DNA of 5,787 nt from Candidatus Symbiobacter sp. (GTDB taxonomy: Bacteria > Pseudomonadota > Alphaproteobacteria > Elsterales > Elsteraceae), in contig JASGCR010000153.1 in assembly GCA_030054015.1 (NCBI GenBank), forward strand, positions 1 through 5,787. The letters are read 5' to 3'. The position numbers were made by a program, and so were the translations under genes. This document shows, piece by piece, positions 1-5,729 of this stretch. Numbering within the stretch: position 1 is the stretch's first letter; every line of letters starts with the position of its first letter. The notes under the pieces are model-generated. The model was not told the DNA's origin and did no database searches. It was given only the letters and a program-made list of their open reading frames with translations.

Positions 1-13
1 TCGCCAAGCTTTT

Positions 14-45
14 CTATCCCCCCCTTCTAAAGAAGGGGGGGTAAA
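14..45. repeat. 32-bp palindromic intergenic repeat, left copy
   Basis: The core at 18-41 is a perfect inverted repeat: seven C, TTCT, a two-base AA centre, AGAA and seven G, giving 11-bp arms. The flanking CTAT (14-17) and TAAA (42-45) are also shared with an inverted copy at 5746-5777, making 32 identical bases. Similarity may extend outward, since AAGC at 6-9 is matched at the equivalent place near the right edge. On the plus strand the stem is followed by an AT-rich TAAATAAATTTT, so it could terminate transcription entering from the left. A dispersed REP-like element is equally possible. Confidence 0.75.
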
Positions 46-169
46 TAAATTTTCGGATTAATCAGACCGTCCTTAAGAACCGGGCTAAAACGCGGCATCG
101 TCAGAATATTATTTGCCAATCACATTCGTCAATCCAAATCATTATAAATACGCCCAAAGCACACCCCCC

Positions 170-197
170 TTGCAGCCAGCCCCATAGCCTGTATAAT
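170..197 (+). promoter_or_regulatory. Candidate sigma70-type promoter for the pyrB operon
   Basis: An exact TATAAT lies at 192-197, with a weak -35 (TTGCAG, three of six consensus bases) at 170-175 and a 16-bp spacer. Transcription would be expected to start near 204, one or two bases before the pyrB ATG at 206, which implies a leaderless mRNA. A second AT-rich box (TATAAA, 143-148) lies upstream, but the best -35-like hexamer near it (TTGCCA, 113-118) is too far away at 24 bp. I saw no attenuator-like hairpin or leader peptide between promoter and gene. Confidence 0.5.
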
Positions 198-205
198 GCG
201 GATTT

Positions 206-1231
206 ATGGTTAAGCCTCAGACAAAGCCCCCCCAAGCGCATCCCACCTGGCAAGAACCCCCGTCTCATTCGCCCCACACCCCGCCTGGCTTGTTGGGGAT
301 TGAGGGGATGGCGGCGGCACAGATCACCCATTATCTTGACCGTGCCGAATATTATCTCGATCAAAGCCTGCCATTGACATCCGACCAGAAAATCCTGGCG
401 GGACACACGGTGATCAATTTATTCTTTGAAAATTCGACCCGTACCCGTGCCTCGTTTGAAATTGCCGCCAAGCGGCTGGGGGCCGATGTCATCAACATGG
501 CGGTTGAGCATTCCTCGATCAAAAAGGGCGAAACCTTGATCGACACCGCCGTGACCTTAAACGCCATGCGGCCGGATTTGTTGGTGGTGCGGCATCATGA
601 ATCGGGGGCGGTGGCGTTGCTGGCGAGCAAGGTTTCCTGTGCCGTGATTAATGCGGGCGATGGCAGTCACGAACATCCGACCCAGGCCTTGCTCGATGCC
701 CTTACCATTCGCCGCCACAAAAAGTGCTTGCACGGCCTTAATATTGCCATATGCGGCGATGTCCGCCACAGCCGCGTGGCGCGGTCGAACATCCATCTAT
801 TGACCAAAATGGGGGCGCATATTCGCTTGATCGCGCCGCCGACCCTCATCCCGCGCGGCATCGAGCAAATGGGGGTAACGGTTTATCACGACATGCAAGA
901 CGGTCTTGGCGATTGCGACATTATCATGATGCTGCGCCTGCAAAATGAACGGATGAATGGCGCGTTTGTGCCATCGCCGCGCGAATATTTCCATTTTTAC
1001 GGGCTGGATCGGCAAAAATTGTCCTATGCCAAGCAAGATGCCTTGGTCATGCACCCTGGCCCCATGAATCGCGGCGTCGAAATTGACAGCGAAATTGCCG
1101 ACGACACCAGCAGCAACCAAGGCGGGCAGAGCGTCATCCAAAACCAGGTCGCGGCCGGGGTAGCCACCCGCCTGGCCTGTTTGGAGATTCTTTTTCACCA
1201 GACTTCCGATGCCAGGGAGAGAACAAAGTGA
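206..1231 (+). CDS. pyrB: Aspartate carbamoyltransferase catalytic chain
   Basis: Joins carbamoyl phosphate and L-aspartate to give N-carbamoyl-L-aspartate, the committed step of cytosolic de novo pyrimidine synthesis. Diagnostic motifs are intact: carbamoyl-phosphate loop STRTR (77-81), IKKGET (105-110), MRPD..VVRH..SG (121-134), GDGSHEHPTQALLD (151-164, catalytic His157), GDVRHSRVARSN (184-195), LRLQNER (243-249) and HPGPMNRGVEID (283-294). At 341 residues it is about 20-30 longer than usual, through a Pro/His-rich N-terminus. ATG 206 is the most upstream start possible, because an in-frame TAA lies at 194-196 with no start between. The next Met (35) would remove the conserved LLGIEG segment. 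No Shine-Dalgarno precedes 206. First gene of the apparent operon; its TGA overlaps the next start, as expected for a co-translated PyrB/PyrC-like pair. Confidence 0.96.
   Translation: MVKPQTKPPQAHPTWQEPPSHSPHTPPGLLGIEGMAAAQITHYLDRAEYYLDQSLPLTSDQKILAGHTVINLFFENSTRTRASFEIAAKRLGADVINMAVEHSSIKKGETLIDTAVTLNAMRPDLLVVRHHESGAVALLASKVSCAVINAGDGSHEHPTQALLDALTIRRHKKCLHGLNIAICGDVRHSRVARSNIHLLTKMGAHIRLIAPPTLIPRGIEQMGVTVYHDMQDGLGDCDIIMMLRLQNERMNGAFVPSPREYFHFYGLDRQKLSYAKQDALVMHPGPMNRGVEIDSEIADDTSSNQGGQSVIQNQVAAGVATRLACLEILFHQTSDARERTK
1214..1230 (+). promoter_or_regulatory. Ribosome binding site and GTG start of the pyrC-like gene
   Basis: AGGGAG at 1214-1219 is followed eight bases later by GTG at 1228-1230. 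The GTG shares bases with the pyrB stop (GTGA, 1228-1231), a classic translational-coupling overlap. This supports GTG 1228 over the internal ATG at codon 8, which has no comparable purine-rich site before it. Confidence 0.75.
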
Positions 1232-2727
1232 CGGACAAACCCGCCTCAATGTCGCATCACCCGCCCGGCACTCCGGGCCGTGCTTTGCTGCTGCAAAACA
1301 TCCGCGGGGGGGAGGACGCAAACCAGCGCGGCAAAGCACATGAAATTTCACCTGATAATTTGCCGGATATATTAATTGAGAACGGCAAAATCGCCGCCAT
1401 GGGCAAAAATATTGCGGCCAGCGATGCCAAAAAGATTGACGGCAAAAACCTTTGGCTCGCGCCAGGCCTGATCGACCTGCGCACCCAAGCGCGTGAGCCG
1501 GGTTTCGAGCATGAAGAAACCCTCGCCAGTTTGGCGGCGGCGGCCCTGGCCGGAGGGGTCACCCAATTATGCTGTCTCCCCAACACCCAGCCCATCATTG
1601 AAGACCCGTCTTTGGTCGCCATGATCCGCCAAGCCCTGGTACATCCCCAGGAACGCCCCCAGGTAAGTACCCAGATACGTCCCCTGGTACGTCCCCTGGT
1701 ACGTCCCCTGGCACCGCCCGCGCCGATCATTCATCCCTTTGCCGCCATGACGAAGGGCCTGGCGGGGCAAGAACTGACCGAAATGGGATTATTGCACCAG
1801 GCCGGAGCGATTGGCTTTACCGACGCGCCTTATGCCGTCGCATCCCCCTTGGTCTTGCGCCGCGCCTTAAGCTATACACGGTTTTTTGACGGGTTGGTGA
1901 TGACCCATCCGGAAGAGCCAACCCTCGCCCCCATCGGCATCAATGGGGGGGTCATGAATGAAGGCTTGATTGCCACCCGCCTGGGGTTGTCGGGCCGTCC
2001 GGTATTGGCCGAAATCATCCAAGTCGAGCGCGATCTCCGCCTGGCTGAGGTGACGCAGGGGCGGCTGCATATTGGCCCCTTGACCACGGCGGGTTCGATT
2101 GAGGCGGTGCGCCAGGCCAAGCGGCGCGGCGTAAATGTCAGCTGTGACACCGCCCCCCATTATTTTTTGCTGACCGAAAATGCGGTGGAGGGCTATCGCA
2201 CCTTCGCCAAAGTTGCGCCGCCACTCCGTTCAGAGTCTGACCGCCAGGCGGTGTTGGCTGGCCTCGCCGATGGCACGATAGACGCGGTGACATCGGATCA
2301 CGCCCCGCGTGCCGCCGATTCCAAACGCTTGCCCTTTGCCCAGGCCGCCTTTGGCGTGGTCGGGATTGAAATTTTATTTGCGTCGGTTTTATGGCTTTAT
2401 CATCAAAATATCGTGACTCTGCCCAAAGCCCTGGCTTTGGTGACCACCCAGCCCGCCAAGATTTTGCGCTTGCCCCTGGGAGATTTTTCCCTGGGAGATT
2501 TGTCCCAGGGTGATTTGCCCCAGGGTGCGGCGAAAAATAATTATGGCATTCAGGTCGGCCAGGTGGCAGATTTGGTACTGTTTGATCTTGATCAAAAATG
2601 GACCGTCGATCCCGATAAATTCCGCTCGAAATCTAAAAATTCCCCGATGGGTGGGATGATCATGACGGGCCGGGTGGAAAAAACCATAAAAGGCGGAATC
2701 ATCGCCTTTAACCGAGAGGAAAAATAG
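1228..2727 (+). CDS. pyrC: Dihydroorotase-family protein, probably non-catalytic (PyrX-like)
   Basis: Amidohydrolase-fold protein of the class I dihydroorotase family. Family landmarks are APGLID (78-83), REPG (89-92), GGVTQ..CLPNTQPIIEDP (109-127), TKGL..QELTEMGLL (185-199), GFTDA (206-210), HPEEP (227-231), TTAGS (286-290), PPLRSE (331-336), TSDHAP (355-360) and DPDKFRSKSKNSP (471-483). The metal-binding HxH expected before REPG is Arg85-Thr-Gln87, and the His of the usual (A/C)HxSTA motif is Pro284; Asp357 and His227 remain. Such loss is typical of PyrX-type partners that sit next to pyrB and stabilise PyrB, so I infer a structural role; 'dihydroorotase' would be the routine label. At 499 residues it is well above the usual 430 or so, because of a loose segment at about 25-45 and two in-frame repeat expansions (residues about 135-162 and 415-434). 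Overlaps pyrB by 4 bp. Confidence 0.9.
   Translation: MTDKPASMSHHPPGTPGRALLLQNIRGGEDANQRGKAHEISPDNLPDILIENGKIAAMGKNIAASDAKKIDGKNLWLAPGLIDLRTQAREPGFEHEETLASLAAAALAGGVTQLCCLPNTQPIIEDPSLVAMIRQALVHPQERPQVSTQIRPLVRPLVRPLAPPAPIIHPFAAMTKGLAGQELTEMGLLHQAGAIGFTDAPYAVASPLVLRRALSYTRFFDGLVMTHPEEPTLAPIGINGGVMNEGLIATRLGLSGRPVLAEIIQVERDLRLAEVTQGRLHIGPLTTAGSIEAVRQAKRRGVNVSCDTAPHYFLLTENAVEGYRTFAKVAPPLRSESDRQAVLAGLADGTIDAVTSDHAPRAADSKRLPFAQAAFGVVGIEILFASVLWLYHQNIVTLPKALALVTTQPAKILRLPLGDFSLGDLSQGDLPQGAAKNNYGIQVGQVADLVLFDLDQKWTVDPDKFRSKSKNSPMGGMIMTGRVEKTIKGGIIAFNREEK
1629..1712 (+). repeat. In-frame 12-bp tandem array inside the pyrC-like gene (seven units)
   Basis: Three near-identical units of ACGTCCCCTGGT run at 1677-1688, 1689-1700 and 1701-1712, with four progressively weaker units upstream (10/12 identical at 1653-1664, 9/12 at 1641-1652, 8/12 at 1665-1676). 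A CCWGG pentamer recurs in exact 12-bp phase at 1635, 1647, 1659, 1683, 1695 and 1707; the unit at 1671 has CCAGA. It encodes tetrapeptides ending RPLV, RPLV, RPLA (residues 151-162). It sits where dihydroorotases normally have a short helix-to-strand link before the HP..A.TKGL segment and adds roughly 20 residues. Confidence 0.85.
2470..2529 (+). repeat. In-frame 15-bp tandem array inside the pyrC-like gene (four units)
   Basis: Units at 2470-2484, 2485-2499, 2500-2514 and 2515-2529 encode LPLGD, FSLGD, LSQGD and LPQGA (residues 415-434). CCWGG recurs in exact 15-bp phase at 2475, 2490, 2505 and 2520. The first two units carry CCCTGGG and the last two CCCAGGG, so the array is also an imperfect inverted repeat: 2489-2495 can pair with 2504-2510, and 2474-2480 with 2519-2525. 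It lies just before the VADLVLFD strand, where relatives have only a short turn. Confidence 0.85.
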
Positions 2728-2731
2728 CATG
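2714..2731 (+). promoter_or_regulatory. Ribosome binding site deciding the plsY start
   Basis: GAGAGGA at 2714-2720, inside the last codons of the pyrC-like gene, stands eight bases before ATG 2729. A second ATG follows directly at 2732 with an 11-base spacing. The first is favoured, but both are usable and differ by one Met. Confidence 0.65.
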
Positions 2732-3433
2732 ATGTCTATCCTTGCAAATTATTGGGAAAATATTGTTGGTCTTTGGGCATACGAGTTGCTTGTCTTGATA
2801 TATTTGGTTTTGGCCTATTTATTGGGTTCAATCCCGTTTGGTTTGTTGCTTACCAAAATGTCTGGGGCGGGCGATATTCGCGCCATTGGGTCGGGAAATA
2901 TTGGCGCCACCAACGTGCTGCGCACCGGGCGCAAGGGTTTGGCCGCCCTCACTTTGTTGCTTGATGCGGCCAAGGGCGCGGCGGCGATTTTGCTGCTGCC
3001 AGGCCCTCCCCAAAAATATTATTATCTGAATTTTTTGCTCGGCATTATGGTGATTATCGGTCATATTTTCCCCATTTGGTTGCGTGGCAAAGGCGGCAAG
3101 GGGGTAGCGACTTTCCTGGGCGTGTGGTTGGCATTTATGTGGCCGATTGGCCTGGCCAGTTGCGTGACCTGGCTGCTGACCGCCGTGATCTTTCGTTATT
3201 CCTCACTGGCATCGTTAGTGGCGGTGGTGGCTTCCATGCCGTTCTTGCTCATAACTTGGTTTATTTTTCCTGGCACCAATCCGGCCAATTCAGTTTCGGT
3301 GGTTAATGCCATCGGCATAATTATCTTGATCACGATACCGATACTGCTGGTGGTGTGGCGGCATAAAGAAAATATCCGGCGTTTATGGCGGGGCGAAGAA
3401 TCGCGCATAAAATTCAGCAAATCAAAGTCGTAA
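2729..3433 (+). CDS. plsY: Glycerol-3-phosphate acyltransferase PlsY
   Basis: Inner-membrane enzyme that transfers an acyl group from acyl-phosphate (made by PlsX) to glycerol-3-phosphate, giving lysophosphatidic acid. The three family motifs are clear: GSIPFG (33-38) with GDIR..GSGNIGATNVLRT (48-66), GHIFPIWLRGKGGKGVAT (111-128), and RHKENIRRLWRGEE (211-224). Hydrophobic stretches at about 18-42, 72-90, 99-116, 127-150, 157-179 and 192-210 fit a multi-span membrane protein. At 234 residues it is slightly long, with an extra N-terminal stretch of about 20 residues that looks membrane-associated and a basic tail. It begins one base after the preceding stop, so it is almost certainly co-transcribed. 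Identification is secure from the motifs. Confidence 0.96.
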   Translation: MMSILANYWENIVGLWAYELLVLIYLVLAYLLGSIPFGLLLTKMSGAGDIRAIGSGNIGATNVLRTGRKGLAALTLLLDAAKGAAAILLLPGPPQKYYYLNFLLGIMVIIGHIFPIWLRGKGGKGVATFLGVWLAFMWPIGLASCVTWLLTAVIFRYSSLASLVAVVASMPFLLITWFIFPGTNPANSVSVVNAIGIIILITIPILLVVWRHKENIRRLWRGEESRIKFSKSKS

Positions 3434-3436
3434 CCC

Positions 3437-4603
3437 ATGGCAGATTTATCCCAGGCCGAGAAAATCGATTGGCTGCGGCTGTTGCGTTCGGATCAGATCG
3501 GGCCGGTCACGTTTCTCCATTTATTAGAACGTTTTGGCACGGCCAGAGCCGCGCTTGAGGCCTTGCCCGATCTCGCGCGGCGCGGCGGCAAAAACCGCAA
3601 ATTGCGCATCACCAGCACCGCCGAGGCCGAACGCGAATTTTTTGCCGTCAAAAATTTTGGCGGCGAGATGATTGCCCTGGGCGAGTCCGATTATCCCCCG
3701 CTTTTGGCCGAGATCGAAGATGCCCCGCCCCTCATCACCGTGGTGGGTCACAAATTTTTGCTGCAACGCCCAGGCTTGGCGATTGTGGGCGCGCGCAATG
3801 CCTCGCTCAATGCCCGCCATTTGACCCAATCCATCGCCAAAGATTTAACGGCGGCGGGCTGGGCGGTGGTATCGGGTCTGGCGCGGGGCATTGATGCCGC
3901 CGCCCATCAGGGGGCCTTAGCTATCGAGGCCGGGCGCGATTTGGCAACCCCCAGCGGCGGCACCATTGGCGTGATTGCCGGCGGCATTAATGTGATTTAC
4001 CCGCCCGAACATGCCGATTTGCAGCATGAAATTGGCGAGCGCGGCGTGTTGGTGGCGGAGTCGGCCTTTGGCACCGAACCCATGGCGCGTCATTTTCCCC
4101 GCCGCAACCGTTTAATTTCCGGCATTTCCCAAGGTTTGTTGGTGGTCGAAGCCGCCGAGCGTTCCGGCTCGTTAATCACCGCCCGCTTTGCCGCCGAGCA
4201 AAGCCGCGAAGTGTTTGCGGTACCAGGTTTTCCGCTTGATCCGCGCTGTCGTGGTTCCAATAATTTGCTGCGCGATGGCGCGATCATGACCGAATCGGCG
4301 GCGGATATTTTTGCCGCCTTGGCCCAAATGCCGCAATCCCAATCCCAGCGGCGTGTTTCCGAGTCCCGCCGCGATTCCTTTGCTGCGCCGCACAAATCCG
4401 CCGAAATTGCGGCGGATGAATTGGCGGCTGGGCGGCGGTTGATCCTGGAATTGTTAGGCCCCAATCCGATTGCCATTGACGAGATCATTGCCGCATCGGG
4501 CTGTGCGCGCGCCTTGGTCTTGACTGTTCTCATTGAATTGGAATTGGATGGGCGTTTAGAGCGGTACCCTGGCCATCGCGTGGGCTTGATTTATGGGGAT
4601 TAA
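3437..4603 (+). CDS. dprA: DNA-processing protein DprA (Smf family)
   Basis: Binds incoming or exposed single-stranded DNA and loads RecA in natural transformation; it is also kept in many species not known to be competent. An N-terminal helical SAM/HhH-like region (about 8-70) precedes the Rossmann-like core (about 80-290) with IVGARNAS (116-123), SGLARGIDAAAH (146-157), GVIAGGINVIYPPEH (178-192), FPRRNRLISG (220-229), VVEAAERSGSLITARFA (236-252) and VPGFPLDPR..G.N.LLRDGA (262-282). A Ser/Arg/Gln-rich linker (about 299-325) leads to a C-terminal winged-helix region (about 330-386). An unusual insert of about 11 residues lies at 163-173. The length of 388 is normal. ATG 3437 is three bases after plsY; I see no good Shine-Dalgarno, so translation probably depends on coupling. 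The usual alphaproteobacterial follower, topA, is absent. Confidence 0.96.
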   Translation: MADLSQAEKIDWLRLLRSDQIGPVTFLHLLERFGTARAALEALPDLARRGGKNRKLRITSTAEAEREFFAVKNFGGEMIALGESDYPPLLAEIEDAPPLITVVGHKFLLQRPGLAIVGARNASLNARHLTQSIAKDLTAAGWAVVSGLARGIDAAAHQGALAIEAGRDLATPSGGTIGVIAGGINVIYPPEHADLQHEIGERGVLVAESAFGTEPMARHFPRRNRLISGISQGLLVVEAAERSGSLITARFAAEQSREVFAVPGFPLDPRCRGSNNLLRDGAIMTESAADIFAALAQMPQSQSQRRVSESRRDSFAAPHKSAEIAADELAAGRRLILELLGPNPIAIDEIIAASGCARALVLTVLIELELDGRLERYPGHRVGLIYGD

Positions 4604-4616
4604 GTTTTTGCCCCAG

Positions 4617-4716
4617 CCTGCGACTTCTACGACACCTGCGACACCTGCGACATCTACGATACCTGCGACTTCTACGACATCTACGACACCTGCGACTTCT
4701 ACGACACCTGCGACAT
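4617..4716. repeat. 9-bp tandem array between convergent dprA and methyltransferase ends
   Basis: Ten full units of consensus CGACNNCTR fill 4621-4710, with partial units CCTG (4617-4620) and CGACAT (4711-4716) at the edges. Three unit types alternate: CGACTTCTA (A), CGACACCTG (B, one copy as CGATACCTG) and CGACATCTA (C), in the order A B B C B A C B A B. The mosaic order suggests slippage plus exchange between units. The array starts 14 bases after the dprA stop and overlaps the 3' end of the minus-strand gene, whose stop codon TAG lies in the unit at 4693-4701. It occupies nearly all of the 95-bp gap. No good intrinsic terminator is visible here. Confidence 0.9.
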
Positions 4717-5532
4717 AATGTCACAGCCAATAAAATGTCGATTAACCGATTTTGCCGCCGCCAAGACCGAGAACCCCCCCGCCGCCGCATCCAGGACAAA
4801 ATCGCCTTCTTCGGTTACGGCTTCGATCAATTTGGCTTGGAGTTCTATCGGTTTGCTGTGGGCGTGGCCGCCGCGTTCATGCGTCTCGCTCACCACATCC
4901 GCGATGGTGTGAACACACCAGACACCTTTTGCACGTTTGGGCGGTTTTTGCAAGATAAGAAGATATTCCGATTTGCGACGGGTGCGATAGCCCATTCCAA
5001 TCCGCCCTTTGTCCCAGGTAATGAGATCAACCGCCAGCAAATCCGTGTGGGCATACCAAGGATTGACGCCTTCGACCAGATGGAATTTATCGATCCACAG
5101 CATCAAATGACCCGACGGAGCCAAAACCCGCGCATATTCGCCGATAAATTGATGGATGGTCGCCTCGGTCATTTGCGTCAATTGAGCGCGTTTGATTTGC
5201 CGCTCGCCCTCATTGCCGTAATTCATGCGATCCAACACGCCGCGATATTGCGGATCGAAAAACGCCATCGGCACCGAGCCATCGGGAAATTGCTGGAGAA
5301 AACCGATCCCATCCGCACAAACCCGTTGATTGGCGATTTCTTTCAAGCCCGGCGGCAAATGGTTAAATAAAATCGCCGCATCTTGGCGATTTTTGCCATA
5401 GACGCTTTTGGCGTTGGGACGCGAGTCCGGCTCCAGCCTCCCCCTTATGGCGGGGCCAGGCGCGGGAAATCGGGGCGGCGGCGATGTGATTATCCGCCGA
5501 AAATTGCTGGTTTTTTCTGCCAATGCTGTCAT
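4699..5532 (-). CDS. Stand-alone beta-type DNA amino-methyltransferase (N6-adenine or N4-cytosine)
   Basis: S-adenosylmethionine-dependent DNA methyltransferase of the N6/N4 family; the target sequence cannot be read from the protein. Catalytic motif IV is DPQY (93-96) inside FFDPQYRGVLDRMNYGNEG (91-109). The motif X-like HSKPIELQAKLI (225-236) and SAM-binding motif I VLDAAAGGFS (246-255) follow, so IV precedes I, the beta arrangement. I recall FFDPQYRG as conserved in a proteobacterial and phage group, so Gln for the second Pro need not mean inactivity. The first 65 or so residues are Pro/Arg-rich and resemble an extension. ATG 5532 has GAGGG at 5537-5541 and an in-frame stop at 5584-5586 with no earlier ATG. 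The protein ends inside the 9-bp array, right after FIGCDI. No restriction enzyme lies within the window, so it appears orphan. Convergent with dprA. Confidence 0.88.
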   Translation of the reverse strand: MTALAEKTSNFRRIITSPPPRFPAPGPAIRGRLEPDSRPNAKSVYGKNRQDAAILFNHLPPGLKEIANQRVCADGIGFLQQFPDGSVPMAFFDPQYRGVLDRMNYGNEGERQIKRAQLTQMTEATIHQFIGEYARVLAPSGHLMLWIDKFHLVEGVNPWYAHTDLLAVDLITWDKGRIGMGYRTRRKSEYLLILQKPPKRAKGVWCVHTIADVVSETHERGGHAHSKPIELQAKLIEAVTEEGDFVLDAAAGGFSVLAAAKSVNRHFIGCDIMSQVS

Positions 5533-5672
5533 CTGACCCTCAGGTGCCGCGCATCCATCTGGCGCGACTGGCTGAGAGCATAATTATGTTTGGCGGCTCA
5601 TTCAAGGATTTTCGTTATGAATCAAATGGGTGGACGGTTGGGTTAATGCGATACGAAAAGAACCTGTCCTAA
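5523..5672 (+). CDS. Possible small ORF of unknown function (49 codons)
   Basis: An uninterrupted plus-strand frame runs from ATG 5523 to TAA 5670-5672. An internal ATG at 5586 has GAGAG about seven bases upstream and would give a 28-residue peptide starting MFGGSFKDF. The 5' end overlaps the methyltransferase start on the other strand, which makes ATG 5586 the likelier start if anything is translated. I recognise no family. A frame of this length is easily met by chance, so it is listed only because it is the sole open frame I checked in this gap. Confidence 0.15.
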   Translation: MLSSDPQVPRIHLARLAESIIMFGGSFKDFRYESNGWTVGLMRYEKNLS

Positions 5673-5700
5673 TTATAATCCTTTTCCTAAAGAATTCCGA
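5672..5700 (-). promoter_or_regulatory. Weak candidate promoter for the methyltransferase gene
   Basis: Read on the minus strand, TATAAT occupies 5677-5672, with TCGGAA (three of six -35 consensus bases) at 5700-5695 and a 17-bp spacer. This would give an untranslated leader of roughly 130 bases before ATG 5532. The same AT-rich block also reads TATAAT on the plus strand (5674-5679) without a -35, so the match may be compositional. Confidence 0.3.
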
Positions 5701-5729
5701 TTATGACCCTCCTTCCTGCTTAGGGAAAG
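5681..5729. other. Imperfect inverted repeat upstream of the methyltransferase
   Basis: CTTTTCCTA (5681-5689) can pair with TAGGGAAAG (5721-5729): nine positions with one G.U in plus-strand RNA and a 31-base loop. It overlaps the candidate minus-strand -35. The long loop makes it a weak structure. The rest of 5533-5745 shows no RNA gene or convincing coding region. Confidence 0.2.

Noticed and set aside
42..205. Pyrimidine-sensing attenuator or riboswitch ahead of pyrB
   Set aside because: No leader peptide, paired anti-terminator hairpins or U-tract is visible between the likely promoter and the start codon. Small palindromes such as GATTAATC (56-63) and CTTAAG (73-78) are too short to claim as operators.
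797..1351. Minus-strand open frame of 184 codons across the pyrB/pyrC junction
   Set aside because: Antisense to well-supported pyrB motifs and spanning a gene boundary; no domain is recognisable.
1257..1730. Minus-strand frame with repeated Arg-Gly-Arg-Thr residues
   Set aside because: Antisense translation of the 12-bp array within the pyrC-like gene; the sense frame carries dihydroorotase-family motifs throughout.
1228..2727. Frameshift or pseudogene status of the pyrC-like gene
   Set aside because: Despite lost metal ligands and two repeat expansions, the frame is intact over 499 codons, and conserved family motifs run to the C-terminus, so it is likely under selection.
4617..4716. Possible CRISPR array or iteron-type origin
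   Set aside because: Units are 9 bp and directly adjacent with no spacers, so it is not CRISPR. No replication initiator gene or AT-rich unwinding region lies nearby, so an iteron origin is unsupported.
4530..4799. Minus-strand frame with a striking Arg/Arg/Cys and Arg/Arg/Ser repeat
   Set aside because: The repeat peptide is just the 9-bp array read in another frame, and the frame overlaps the ends of dprA and the methyltransferase.
4735..5370. Long plus-strand open frame of 211 codons
   Set aside because: It lies wholly antisense to the methyltransferase, whose motifs are clear. The frame shows no recognisable family and has no ribosome binding site that stands out; it is a shadow of GC-rich codon bias.
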